Positions 40,688 through 52,500 of a stretch of DNA of 64,000 nt are shown piece by piece. The translations under genes and the position numbers were made by a program. The notes beneath the pieces are model-generated. The model searched no databases, was not told where the DNA came from, and saw nothing but the letters and a program-made list of their open reading frames with translations. Every line of letters starts with the position of its first letter. The first letter of the stretch is position 1. This stretch comes from Pycnococcus provasolii (Eukaryota > Chlorophyta > Pseudoscourfieldiophyceae > Pseudoscourfieldiales), in assembly GCA_049487715.1 (NCBI GenBank), contig CP150569.1:434001-498000 (forward strand), read 5' to 3'.

Positions 40688-40742
40688 CCCTAACCCTAAC
40701 CCTAACCCTAACCCTAACCCTAACCCTAACCCTAACCCTAAC
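40688..40742. repeat. Telomere-like array (CCCTAA)9 between divergent genes
   Basis: Nine perfect CCCTAA units without interruption, the longest perfect array in the window. It lies between the aspartic protease (minus) and the Mrd1-like gene (plus), about 110 and 250 bp from their starts. Confidence 0.95.
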
Positions 40743-40991
40743 CGGGTGGACTGATCTACTGCATGAGTATGGACCTTTAAGGGATCCCCAATCATTCCCC
40801 CGGGCCCCCTCCTCTCGCCCACTCGCCCAGTCAGTCCCGAGCGTACCCTCGGTTGCTAACCCCGAGTTTGGAACTTTGGACCACGGAGGTTAGGCGCCGC
40901 CGCCATCCTCCGCCATTCGCCATTCGCACCTCGCCCCTCCCTGTGGTGACTGCTCGGCCTCTGCCGTGTGTCTCTTTCTGGTGAGTGAGTA

Positions 40992-43922
40992 ATGGCGTCG
41001 TCTCCTTCCCTTCATCTTGGTGGTGGCTCTCATCATTCATTTTTTGACAATTGGTTCAAATAATGTGACTCGTCTCTGCGTTCGCAACCTCCCTCCCTTG
41101 TGCTCTAGTGCGAGGCTTTCGGCCTTCTTCGGGGGTAATGCTAATGCCTCTTCAGAGTCTTCTCGTTCTTCCCACGTGTCGTTCATGATCACGGAATGTT
41201 TCGTCGTGTACCTCCCTGCTGGACGTGGTCTCTCTGGTGTTGACTCGTCGAATGGGGGTCGCTCGACACGTGGTGGTGGTGGTGGTGGTGGTGGTGGTAA
41301 TGCTCGGTCGAATCAGCGAGGAGGACGTGGTCAAAAATCTGTCGTGCAACCCAACGGCTTAGTGTCGCGCCGATTCGGATTCGTGGGATTCAGCACAGCC
41401 GAAGAATGCGCACGCGCACACGCGTACTTCGACGGCGCGTTCATGGATACGTATCGACTGAAACTGGAACCGGCACGCGCAAAAGACGAACATGCGGCGG
41501 CATACGACGCAAACTCAGCAGAGAGACCGTGGAGCAAGTACTCCGAAGGTTCGTCGGCGAACCGCGAAATGAAGAGAAAACAAACGAAAGAAGGAAGTGA
41601 ATATAACGACGCTGCTGCTGCTGACGACGACGACGACGACGGTAAAACAAACAAAAAGAAAGCCAAAACGGCTCAGCACGTATTCACGGACGAAGAACTC
41701 GCGAAAGACCCAAAGCTGCGCGAATTTCTTGCACTTGCGAGCAATAAGGGAAGCGCACGTGGACACATATGGGCAAACGACGACGCAGCTTTCGAAGGTG
41801 CGGCGGCAGCCGCCGCGGCGGAAGCAGAGGCAACCAAGGCGGAACGTAGAGCGGCAAAGCTCGCAAAGAAAGAAGCGGCAAAGCTGGCAGCTCAGCAACA
41901 GCAGGCGGAGGACAACGACGGAGATGACCCAATGGACGACGACGACGACGACGACGACGACGCAGGTGGCGAGGATGGCACAGACGCAGGCTTATCCGAC
42001 CTCGAATACATGCGGAGGCGCCAAGTCGCGGGAACGTTCAACGAAATGCCCGAGCAGGAGGAGGGCAAAGGGAAGGACGACGACGACGACGATGATGATA
42101 AAAGCAACGACGACGACGACGACAGCGAACCAGCAAAGTCAAATCGAGATGCCACTAACGGCGACGGCGAACACGAGGATGATGTCCTAGCAGAAAGCAA
42201 TCGCCTGCTGCTTCAGAATTTACCATACATCGCATCAGAGGAGGAATTGCATGACTTCCTCACGGAGATGACGGACCCACCACCCACGCAGGTTCACATG
42301 GTTATTGATGCTTCCACTGGCGCAAGTCGTGGGTTTGCCTACGCTCACTACGCAGATCCAGAGACGGCGCACGGTGCGCTGGAGCGGCTTGGAGGAGCAA
42401 CATTCCAAGGACGTGTGCTCAGGATTCGCATCGCAAAGCCGCAGGTCGTTATGAAGGAGATCCCTGTCGAGGGCGATGCAGATGAGGACGGCAAGGGGCG
42501 CGGCGGCAGGTACCAAGACATTCAGGAACGTGAGCGGCGAGCTGCGGCTGTCGCTGGTACGGACAAGGCATCGTGGAATTCACTCTTCGTTAATAGCGAC
42601 ACGGCGGCATCGCTTGCAGCATCGCGTCTAGGTACGTCCAAGGCACAGCTTCTTGGCGGTGACGACTCGACGCCGGGGGGGGCGAGCGCAGCTGTGCACG
42701 TGGCGTTGGCAGAGGCGCAGGTTCTACAGGAAACCATCGCGTACTTTGAAAGCCAGGGAGTGAACGTCACGAGCCTGCAGGCTGCACGTTCGGAGGCGAA
42801 GCAAAATGGAAGTTCTGCACCGCCGCGCTCGCGGACTGCGCTTCTTCTGAAGAACCTCGCGGCGGGCGTGCGTGAGGAAGAGCTGCGTAGTTTGCTGGAG
42901 GCGCACGGCCCGCTCGTTCGGCTTGTGTACCCGCCAAACGGGGCACCTCTTGCTCTCGCGGAATTTTCTGAGGCTTCCGACGCGAGGCGTGCACTGCGTG
43001 CTCTTTGCTTTCGCAAGCTTCGCACGAGCCCACTGTACCTGGAGTGGGCGCCGCGCGATGTTCTCGACGGTGCTGCTAAGCCGCAGCAGGCCAACTCCAC
43101 GCCAGCCAGTGAAGATGCAGGTGGAAAAAGTCGGCGCCTGACGCAGCCACGGACGCGGACGCGGACGCGGACGCTCCTCGCTCACGATCGATCTACGTAC
43201 GCAACCTTGCCTTTGCGACAGACGATGCTGGGCTTCGTGCGCACGCCGCTTCCATCGGCAGTCGGCGCTCCAAGCGAGGTGGCACTCCGTGGGCGGGTAG
43301 CCTGCGAGCGGCAACAGTCGTCAAGCGGCCGAAGCCTGGCTCAGATGGTACCAAGATGCTCTCTGCAGGCTTTGGCTTCGTAGAGCTCGCGACGCCCGAG
43401 GAGGCTGCTCGCGCGGCTCGCGACCTCGATGGCACTGTGCTCGATGGGCACACACTCACTGCGCAGGTTGCGACTGGTGCACTGCGTGGCAACGGCTCAG
43501 CCTCGGCGGCGGCGGCGCCAAGTGCGATTGCACCGAAGCTCGTTGTGCGCAATGTCGCTTTCGAGGCAACGAAGAAGGACCTGCAGCAGCTCTTTGCGGC
43601 ATTCGGAGGTCACTCTGTTCGCCTACCCAAGCGTGGCGACGGGCGCCACAAGGGATATGCCTTTGTTGAATTCGCCACGCGCAGCGAGGCTGCCACCGCG
43701 CACTCCGGTGCGCAGTCGTTGCACCTTTACGGGCGCCCTCTATCTGTGGAATATGCCACGGCGGAGGAGGCGGAGGATGCCAATCTTTGGCGCGACGCGT
43801 CGAAGGAGGGCGAGAACAACAAAGAGAGAGCACGCGTTCGCGACGCGCTCGAAAAGCGCGCGAAGAAGCAGAGCAGCAAGACAAGGGAGGTGGAGAAGGC
43901 ACGAGAGCGCGCACACTTGTAG
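40992..43922 (+). CDS. Mrd1/RBM19-type pre-rRNA processing protein, five RRMs
   Basis: Mrd1/RBM19 proteins bind pre-rRNA and U3 in the nucleolus for small-subunit assembly. Five RRMs are seen: RRM1 (TRLCVRNLPP...RFGFVGFS), RRM2 (NRLLLQNLPYIA...RGFAYAHY), RRM3 (ALLLKNLAAGV), RRM4 (SIYVRNLAFAT...GFGFVELA) and RRM5 (KLVVRNVAFEA...GYAFVEFA), with acidic Asp/Glu-rich linkers. The yeast Mrd1 number is five. Two one-base breaks occur: a likely extra T in the T6 near 41035-41040, which joins ATG 40992 (MASSPSLHLGGGSHH...) to RRM1, and a likely missing A in the A5 at 43125-43129, which leads from the RRM3 linker into RRM4. The pieces are 41017-43383 and 43356-43922. Confidence 0.88.
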
Positions 43923-44021
43923 AATTCGTAATAATTTTGTAAATCTTTTTTTTTTTCTTATAATACAATCAAAATGAACAGTCTTTTAAATAAAGAATGG
44001 TGGGAGAAAAGTACACGACAT

Positions 44022-45066
44022 TCATGCATGTATCTTGAGCATGTCAGGATTATGCCGTTCGATGAGGCGAAATACCTCCAGCGCGAGGTCGAACGAGTGA
44101 ACGTCGGTGAAGCCTTGCACATTATCAAAGTAGTGATACCTGTAATTCCTTCGTCGACTCGTGTACGCGTCAAATCCGTACAAGTTTGTCTTCTCACAGA
44201 TCTGCATCGCGAAGAATGCGGCGAAGAAGCCGCTCATTGGCTTCCTATTGTAATTCGAATTACGCTCCGACTCGAGCAGGAATTTGAGCTGCACCCACGT
44301 CTTGTGCGCGATGTTGCTGAACGCCGGGTTGAGAAGTAGCGGGTTCGCGTACGCTAGTCTACGCAGCACCCCGGTGCATAGCTTGTAGCGCGAGTGGTGG
44401 CTTGCCGTCTCGAACATGACAAGCTTGCTCTCCGAGGAATCCGATCGCCATCTTCTCACGCCAGTCAGCAGCTCCTTGACGTTGTGCGCGTTGACGATGT
44501 CGAAAGTCGTCCGACGTCCGACGAACGCCTCGAAGCCCTCCACTGGCGCGACGTTGATGCGTATGATTGCGTCGTGCTTGTCAATTTCCTCGCCGTTCTC
44601 GCGCAGCAGCACAACGCCCGAGTTGCCGACAATCGCGCACTTCTTGAAGAGAAACTTTGGTTCCTCGAGAGGCAGCAGGTCGAAGAGATCGCGCGGGAAG
44701 TGGTAGATGATCGTCTCGTTGCCTTCTACGTACTCGAGGTAGTGGCGCAGCATCGTGCGTTCCATGGTCTCGTTGTAGTAAACGAACTGCCTCTTGTGCG
44801 TGAAGAGCGGCGTTTCGCTGCCGCTCACCTTCAGGTGCTTGAGCAGGTCCCAGCTCGCGCCGAGCTCGTTTGTGTTCACCTTCATGTCTCCCCAGTAGAC
44901 GTCCTCGCTTCTCCCCTGTCTTCTCTGCAGCTCCTCGCTCAGCCTCTCGCGCTGCCGCTCCTCGCGGTCGCGTTCCTTCTTCTTCCGCAGAGCGAGCGCC
45001 TTCTCGTCAAGTTCCTCCTCGGGCATACGTTCGGCGTCTTTCTCGGCGGTGACAACTTCTTGCTCC

Positions 45067-45100
<34 letters not shown>

Positions 45101-45728
45101 ATGCCGTGGTGTAGGTGGTGGTATTTTTCCCGTGCAGAGCACTTAGTCTCTGCGCCGCTTGCGCCGGGTCGCCCCGTCCGATGCCAACCCCGTGTGCGAG
45201 CTCGAGCTCGTGCACAGCCTGCTGCATTTCCTTCGCGTCAAGAGGTATCGCAGCTTGCGATGACGATGATGACGATGACGGTTTCGCACCACCACCACCA
45301 CTGAACTTGCCACCACCACCACGACCACCACCCCCTGGCAGTCGCGCCGCCATCCCTGCTGAAGACGCTCCTGAACGAGCACCAACTGAAGCAGACCCCT
45401 GAAGGTCAATGTCATGGTGAAGACCACCAGACCGAGCTAACCCGACCGAACCCACCAAACGGCTCCTGAATGAACCAGGGGAACCACCCGCCTGAACCCG
45501 CGAAGACTGGGACCTCCGAGACTGCGAATGGCCCCCCTGTGATGAACCCCCTCCTTTTGAAGAACCACCCTGGGAATGGGAGTGGTGGAGCGAGTCACGC
45601 GTTACCATGAAGGCGAGACGGCCACCGTGGTACATGCGCGCGGTGATTATGCTCAGCAAGATGATAAACACCAGGTAATCCAACAGGACACGATTATGCG
45701 AACGTCCATGGGACGGGCCCGACGACAT
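44022..45728 (-). CDS. GT29 sialyltransferase-like type II Golgi protein
   Basis: 568 residues from ATG 45728. A membrane anchor lies at ~14-32 (LLDYLVFIILLSIITARM), then a long stem rich in Ser, Gly and Gln, including a ~10-Ala run. The catalytic region has all sialylmotifs: L (CAIVGNSGVVLL...IDKHDAIIRINVAP, ~361), S (PMSGFFAAFFAMQICEKTNLYGF, ~496) and a C-terminal HSFDLALEVF matching VS. GT29 enzymes normally move a nucleotide-activated sialic acid onto galactose in the Golgi. Algal members may use Kdo or Dha instead, so the donor is open. The stem is much longer than in animal enzymes. It is convergent with the Mrd1-like gene. Confidence 0.9.
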
Positions 45729-45955
45729 ACTTTGCTGATCAACGTGATCTGGATGTTGGCGATGGGATGATTATGTTTTTTGGGTTTTCCCTGTTAACAG
45801 ACCTGTTAAAATTAACAAAGACAAAACAGTGCAAAATTTTGTGCATCATTTGGGCCTTTGGGGGATGCACCGTGGAACACAAATCCATAAGGGCAAAAAT
45901 CGGGCCCATGCGGGCCCCACCAAAAATTGAAGGGTCGGACAATTTTGGTCGGGGC

Positions 45956-47079
45956 GTTGTACACGTTCGCAGTAACGGCAGAAGAGATTGTCCATGAATA
46001 TTTCATGACCAGGTTCGCGGAGGTTCGTGACGACGACGACATGATCGAGCGGCAACTGTTTGGGGACTACGAGGCCCCACAGCCAGGGTGCCTCGCCGGT
46101 GCTTTGGCGTTCCTACGTCACAAGGCGGCGACCCGGGGGAGTTGTCGTTGTATGAAGAGCTCAAGCAGCTTCAGGAGGTGCAAGATGCTAAGGAGGCCGC
46201 TGAAACAGCGAAGCAGGTCGAGGATGCTGCTGTGCACGCACTGCTCGCGGCCAGCTTAAGACAAGGACAAGGTAAGGTAACATGCCTGAGGTGGAGAAGG
46301 TCATCATGGTGTTTGGTTTGCAAGTTTTGCTTTTGAACTTGCAGGTGGAGGTGGACGTCGCGGCTGCCTTGTACATGGACGTCGTGGACGCTGCCGCAGG
46401 ACACGCAATGGACGCTGCCGCCGCAGGACACGCAGCCGGAGAAGGAGGCAAAGCAGCTGGAGGCAGCAAAGGAGCAGCTGGAGAACGACGCAAAGGAGTG
46501 AAGCGCAAGGCGCATGCTTCGCCGCCTGCTTTCAAGATCAAACCGACGTATGTTCCTACGAGGAACATGCGCCCACAGAAGAACTTCCGCAGGCCCGACT
46601 TGCAAGTGATAGCTGCCGCGCAAGCTCCGTCACCACCGTTCATGAAGGACTCGTCAGCTTACGATCGTATCAAGTTCATCGAGAAGTTGCTTGAAGCACT
46701 TGACGGGGTGGACTATGAACACGTGCAAAACGACTGTCGTGGCTTCTTTGGTCCAAATTTTGAACTGCAACATTTCTGCCAACGCTCGAAATTTGTTGAG
46801 GTGAAGATGATGCCAGTCCGCGCTTCTGCACCAGGAATGCTAATACACGCGGACATTAAAGGACCGGTTCAGGAGAGTGCAGATGGCCATCGATACTTCA
46901 TTCACTTCAGTGATGATTCATGTTCTTTCTCCCGCACATACGCACTGCAGAGCTGGACGTGGAGGAGCAACCGGCTCACCGTTCAATCGCTCTTCCACCG
47001 GAAGGCGCCGCCGCACTCGTCGCGGCGGAAAAGGGGTCGCCGGCAGCGCAGTGACCAAGTACAGTACCAACTAAGGTAG
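45956..47079 (+). mobile_element. Retroelement remnant (gag-like and integrase fragments)
   Basis: Three plus-strand fragments read as a decayed retroelement. First is a gag-like stretch (LYTFAVTAEEIVHEYFMTRFAEV). After a frame change near the GGGGG at ~46135 comes a helical segment (LYEELKQLQEVQDAKEAAE). Then a pre-integrase/integrase piece starts with KPTYVPTRNMRP and holds HADIKGPVQESADGHRYFIHFSDDS, the region around the first catalytic Asp of a DDE integrase. The core breaks off at ~46945; no reverse transcriptase or LTR was seen. The last two segments join in frame across 46277-46344 if that is an intron (GTAACA...TTGCAG). A host-gene piece with an integrase-like domain is the alternative. 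Confidence 0.5.
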
Positions 47080-47202
47080 TAGGAAGTAGGCCGGGGCCCG
47101 GGGCCCGGGGGGAGGGAGAGAGCTTGTCGCAACCCCTACTTTTGAGTACTGCATTTCCCCCCTCCATCCGGAGAACTCCATCGAAAGTTGAAGAAGATTG
47201 AA

Positions 47203-48978
47203 ATGTCCGCCTCCGCGGAGATGTCCCTGGATGCCTCTTTGTTAGCCTCACACACTCCTTGTAGTTTATTATCCTACGGCACGGCTGGTTTTCGCTCCTC
47301 CTCTGAATTATTGAATTCCACGGGTCTGCTCTACCGTGTTGGTTTGTGCTGCTCGCGGTTTTCGCTTTCATCGCTTTCATCATTGGCGTCTTCTCGTGGT
47401 GATTCTCCTCCTCCTCATATGGGTATTGTTGGCCTGATGGTGACCGCGTCGCACAATCCGCCCGGAGATAACGGCGTGAAAGTGTGCGCTGTTGACGGAT
47501 CCATGGCGCCGCCTGCGTGGGAAACGTTCATGGAAGATGTCGCGGCGGCGACGTCAGTAGAAGATGTCAAGAGACTTCTCGAGGAGATCGCACCAACGCC
47601 TACGACAGGAGGACAGCAACCCAAGTTTCCGCCGCGTGTCTTAGTGGGACGCGACACCAGAACAAGTGGACAGAACCTCGCCAACTTAGCCGTCAAAGGA
47701 ATCGAGGCGGCGGGAGGAACGCCGCTCGTGTGCGGCGTCGTCACCACGCCACAGCTGCACTGGCTCGTGCTCAAAAGCAACGCAGGCGAAGGGTCGTTCG
47801 TCGAAGACTACCACAACTGCCTCTGCGAAGCGTACTGCAAACTCGCGGACGACCTGCCAAATCCTTCCGCAGAGACTTCTTTAGCCGTCGACTGCGCGCA
47901 CGGCGTTGGGGCACCACAGCTCAAACTCCTGCTTGACACAATACCAGACAAGTACGGCATAAAAAATAACACAATACTCGTCAACAACGACGTCAACGCT
48001 TGCGACGAAAACGGCGACTCCAAACTGAACAGCCTGTGCGGAGCAGACTACATCCAGAAGGAACGCGTGCTCCCCCGTGTCACCGCGGCGGAGTCGGACG
48101 TCGAGCGGGCAACAAAGGCAAGCGCGTGGTGCAGCCTCGACGGCGACGCCGATCGCATCGTGTACTACCTGCCGTCGTCGTCAGGCGCCCGCGACGTCGC
48201 CTTGTTGGATGGCGATCGCATCGCGATCCTACACGCCTTGGAACTCGCGAAAGATCTGGAGATGCTCACGACGCGCCACGGCGATCAGTCTGCACATGGC
48301 CTCGCCACAATTGGCGTCGTGCAGACGGCATACGCGAACGGAGGAAGCACGGCGTACCTCAAGACCCTGGGAGATTGTGTAAGCACAGCCTACGCCAAGA
48401 CGGGCGTGAAGCACTTGCACCACGTCGCCGTCACGCGCTTCGACGTGAGCGTGTACTTTGAGGCGAACGGGCATGGGGCAGTGCTCTTCTCGCCGCGCGC
48501 CGTCGCGCAACTGCGACACCTTGCCGAAAAGGAAAGTGCAACGGATGGAGAGAAGGCGTCGCTCGGTCCTGCGCAAAGACTTCTGCTCTACGCCGACGGC
48601 CTCATCAATCAGGCGGTTGGCGATGCCTTTTCAGCGCTGCTTTTCGTCAGTCTCGCGCTGCAGCGACGCGGTTGGTCACTCGAGGACTGGCTCGCCCTCT
48701 ACTCCGATGTGCCAAGCCTGCAGATGAAGGCGAAGGTACCGGACCGAACCGCTTTCGTCACTGACGCAGACAACGAGGCGATCTGCGTCTCGCCAACCGG
48801 ACTGCAGGGTCAGATCGACAAGGCTGTGGCTGCCGCTGGAGCTGGCGCGCGCGCGTTCGCGCGTCCCAGCGGAACGGAGGACGTGGTGCGCGTCTACGCT
48901 GAGGCGGCAACGCCTGAGGCAGCAACGGCACTTGCGGAGGAGGTCACACGCCTCGTGACTGCCGCTGGTGCAAAGTAA
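47203..48978 (+). CDS. AGM1: Phosphoacetylglucosamine mutase
   Basis: 591 residues from ATG 47203, a little above the usual ~540-560. The enzyme interconverts GlcNAc-6-P and GlcNAc-1-P for UDP-GlcNAc synthesis in the cytosol. All four signature loops are present: the phosphoserine loop TASHNP (Ser ~83), metal binding DGDADR, sugar binding EANGHG, and phosphate binding RPSGTEDVVRVYAE at the end. The N-terminus (SLLSYGTAGFRSSSELL) fits the family start. The product feeds N-glycans, GPI anchors and chitin-type polymers, which suits the surface-protein genes near by. The retroelement remnant ends just upstream, so the promoter may be partly element-derived. Confidence 0.96.
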   Translation: MSASAEMSLDASLLASHTPCSLLSYGTAGFRSSSELLNSTGLLYRVGLCCSRFSLSSLSSLASSRGDSPPPHMGIVGLMVTASHNPPGDNGVKVCAVDGSMAPPAWETFMEDVAAATSVEDVKRLLEEIAPTPTTGGQQPKFPPRVLVGRDTRTSGQNLANLAVKGIEAAGGTPLVCGVVTTPQLHWLVLKSNAGEGSFVEDYHNCLCEAYCKLADDLPNPSAETSLAVDCAHGVGAPQLKLLLDTIPDKYGIKNNTILVNNDVNACDENGDSKLNSLCGADYIQKERVLPRVTAAESDVERATKASAWCSLDGDADRIVYYLPSSSGARDVALLDGDRIAILHALELAKDLEMLTTRHGDQSAHGLATIGVVQTAYANGGSTAYLKTLGDCVSTAYAKTGVKHLHHVAVTRFDVSVYFEANGHGAVLFSPRAVAQLRHLAEKESATDGEKASLGPAQRLLLYADGLINQAVGDAFSALLFVSLALQRRGWSLEDWLALYSDVPSLQMKAKVPDRTAFVTDADNEAICVSPTGLQGQIDKAVAAAGAGARAFARPSGTEDVVRVYAEAATPEAATALAEEVTRLVTAAGAK

Positions 48979-49117
48979 GATTCTATACATAGTCCTACCC
49001 TGTAGCTTTTTTCTATAGTTATATTTATATATCAACGTGATTGAATGGACGATCGTTTGACGAAAAGTTTCATTCCCATTTCATTACATTGAATGAGCAA
49101 AATCACAAGGCTTGGAA

Positions 49118-49499
49118 TTACTCGCCCCACGTATCATCCGTGGGATCTGACGAGTCCAACCCCCACACCCCAGCCACCGCGTCCGGCGCCTGTGGTGCAG
49201 GTGACGCAGACCAGTCGCTGCCGGCAAACAGCGAAGGGCCCCAGATGGAGGTCATGCCACTGAACAAACCACCACCGCCGCCACCACCACCACCTCCGCC
49301 GGATAAATTGTTGTCAAATGAGCCGCCGCCCATCGCGCCGTGCGGAGAGGCAACTTGCTCGTGCGGGCTTTGCGGTGCCATGACAGCTGGAGGTGGCGCG
49401 TGGAAAGAGCCTTGCTGCTGCTGAAGCTGCTGCTGCTGCTGAAGTTGCTGCTGAAGTTGCTGCTGCTGAAGTTGCTGCTGCTGAAGATGAAAGTGATGA

Positions 49500-49531
<32 letters not shown>

Positions 49532-52500
49532 TTGCTGCTGCTGCAACTGCTGTAGATGGAGGTGCTGCTGGTGCGCATCCCAAGTCGACGCCTGCATTCC
49601 GCCGAGTGGACCGCCGAGGCCAAGAGATTGTCCTGCAGGTGTTGTTGCACGTCCCACCCCAAGCGCGGGCGGGCGATTGGGCACCATCGTGCTCATAGTA
49701 TGAGGCCCAATTGCCGCAGCTTGTGCAGCCACGGCACTCACAGAGTCCACGTGGCCATGCTGCGCCGGTGTTTGGCTAGGGTTACGACGGTACGCGTTGT
49801 TGTTGGACGATGTCCCAGCGAGCGCCGCGGCGGCGGCAGCAGCACTAACACTTTGTGGAACCATGTTTGCAGGCAGTGCGCCACGCGGCACGATCCCTGC
49901 ACCAGCGACGTTTGCAGCTGCATTCATCGCTGCGTGCGCATTGCGCCGCTCTGGGCTGAGTGGTGGCACACGACCCACTGCTGTACGCGGAGCTGCCGCT
50001 GCCGCCGCCGCTGCCGCAGCAACCGCCGACGCGGATGCAGAAAATGATGGTGACGCGGCTGTGGCATTGGCGCCCGACCTCTGAGGCGATGGAAGTGGCG
50101 ATGGAAGTGAACTGCGTCGACCAACTGCCGTGCGCGCTAGTGCAGCGCCGGCGCCTCCAATTGGGCTGAGCGGTGGCGCAGGACGAGGTGCCACTGCAAC
50201 CTTAGGGGAAGCACGAGTGGTTGCCGATGAACTTGCCGGGACCGTGTCCGCCGACGCCGACGCCGACGTTGCTGCGAACCCCCTTGCCGCCGCTGCAGTC
50301 GACGCTGCAACTGGCACGGCACGTCCGTCTGTGGAAAATTCCGGACCAGTCACCACCAGCGGTCCAATGGACGCCGCGTGCTGCGCGAGGCGAGTGATCT
50401 GAGCAGGTGCCGATGGCGGAGATGCCGTGGCTTCGTCGTCGTCAGCTTCGCCAGTGACGGTGTCAGGCATGCTTAGATTCGGCAAATGTGCAGCGGTCGA
50501 CGAGCGAGTATTCGCAGCAGCACCCGTTTGAGCTTTCGGGCTCACGGGAGGTGCCGAGCTGCTTGAGGGTGGTGCTCGCGGCGCCACACGAACCGTTGGC
50601 GTGCCAATTGGCGACGTTCGCATACGAGGCGTTGTGGCATCCGCGCCGTTGCCTGACACCACGCCATCCGCGGCTGACACCGGCGACGCCGGTGCGCGTC
50701 GACGTTGTTGCTGCTGCTGCTGCGACTGCTGCTGGTTCGCGAGCACCGACGTTGGAGGAGTTGTTGGCGTCGTCGGTGCGGAGTCGAACACGTCGTCCTC
50801 GTCGCCATCCTTGCCCTGCTTGCCCTTGCGGCGACGTCTTGTGCCATGGCTCTCAAAGCCGTCCTCGTGAGTCGCAGCTGTAGCAGTCGTTGCAACCTTT
50901 GTTGCCGTGGAAGCTGATGACGCCGCCGCCACAGTTGTGGCGGCTGAGCCGGCGGCAGCAGTCGCAGTACTCGCAGATTCTGTGCGCTGGTCACTCGCTC
51001 TCTGCACAGCAGACGCATCTGGCGCAGGAGGTGGAGCGGACCCACCCTTAGCACCTTTGCCATTTTTCGTGGAGGCGACAGCTGACGGTGCCGTCGGAGT
51101 ATTCGCCACCGCCGCAGGGGCTGGCGTACGCGGTGTCTTGGCAGTTCCGGGCATCGCCTTGACTTTCGCCTGCTGTGATGCCGCTTGGACGTTCTCCTTG
51201 CCCGCAGCTTCCCGCTCTTTCTTGCTTTCCGTGGCGTCCCTCTGGATTCCATCGAGCGTGTCTTGTGCTTTGCGAGCCATGAAGTCCAGGCAGTCCATTT
51301 CGAAAGAGACTAATATTACGCGCCACATCCCAATACAAATCAAAAATGTGACAAGCGCGACGATGAGAGACGTGGAAGTCCTGATAACGAGTTCGCGAAA
51401 GAGCTTCGGCTGCACCGCAAGCCACATGCTTAGCATCTCCGTTGGAACTCGAGCGCGCACGGGGTAGCCATGAGCCTGCCCATTCTTCAACGCAATCACA
51501 AGAACGTGATCTGCGTTGTGGTTCTCGATGCCCATCTGGTACCGCACTTTGAAGGATGTCGTTGCACCAGGAGCAAGGGTGAAGGGTCGGCATGTCACGA
51601 TCGTAAAAGGTCCGCTCGTGCAGGGCATGGAGATAGGGTGGCCCTCCTTGGGCATCGCCGCATCCGGCGATGAATCGATGCTGGAATACTGCATAGCCTC
51701 CGTGATCCACGGTGAGTGAGGTCTCTTGCTCGCGATAGGACCAGTGGCGTGCCACGGGCCCTCCGTCCAGGGATGCATCGGCCCCACCTTGTTGTACCCA
51801 ATCAAATGAGCAAACTTGCGGAAGAGGTACAGCCATGCGACGAGTGAGCTTTTCTTCGCACTAGGCGCACGCACAAGGCCCAGCTTCGACACTTCGACGG
51901 GTAAGTTGCCGCGGTTGACGAACGTGCCTTTAAAAACCATCGATGGCGTCGCGGGTCTTGACGTCGCGCTAAAGAGTGTCTGTGCCTCCGACGAGGTCCC
52001 CTTAATGAGCTCCCACTTCTTCTTCATATTTGCGCGTCGCCACTTCGTGCTTTCCACGCCAAAGTCGGTAGGAGTTGCTAACATCAGAATACCCTGCTCG
52101 CTGGTAATCTCTATGCCCGAGTAATCTCCATCACCATCACCAGTGAATTTTTCACCATCACCATTCTGCCTCGCCATAATCTCTCGATCACTGAGCTCGA
52201 GGGACTCGGTGTCAGATGGCAGAGCCTTTGACGACTTTCCCGTCCTCTGATCTGCGAACAACGAAAGCGCACCCGTTCCTGCTTCGCCGTGGAGATGCAG
52301 TGACTCGTAGGATGTGAGATTATTCTTCACGATTAGATCGCAATCAGCTGTGACGCGCCATGTCGGTGAGAAGACCACCGGGCCAAGGTCTGCGTACCCG
52401 TTGGGTGAGATCACGGTGGTAAGCGTTCCCGTGGTGTCGAGGAAAAACACCGAGACCTGCTCTATATGGTCACGGTTCGACGGCACGGTAGACATGCGAA

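Noticed and set aside
43121-43146. A 26-nt GT-AG mini-intron that would restore frame in the Mrd1-like gene
   Set aside because: It restores the frame, but adding one A to the A5 run also gives a smooth acidic linker, and other frame breaks here are at homopolymers. No other intron this short was found.
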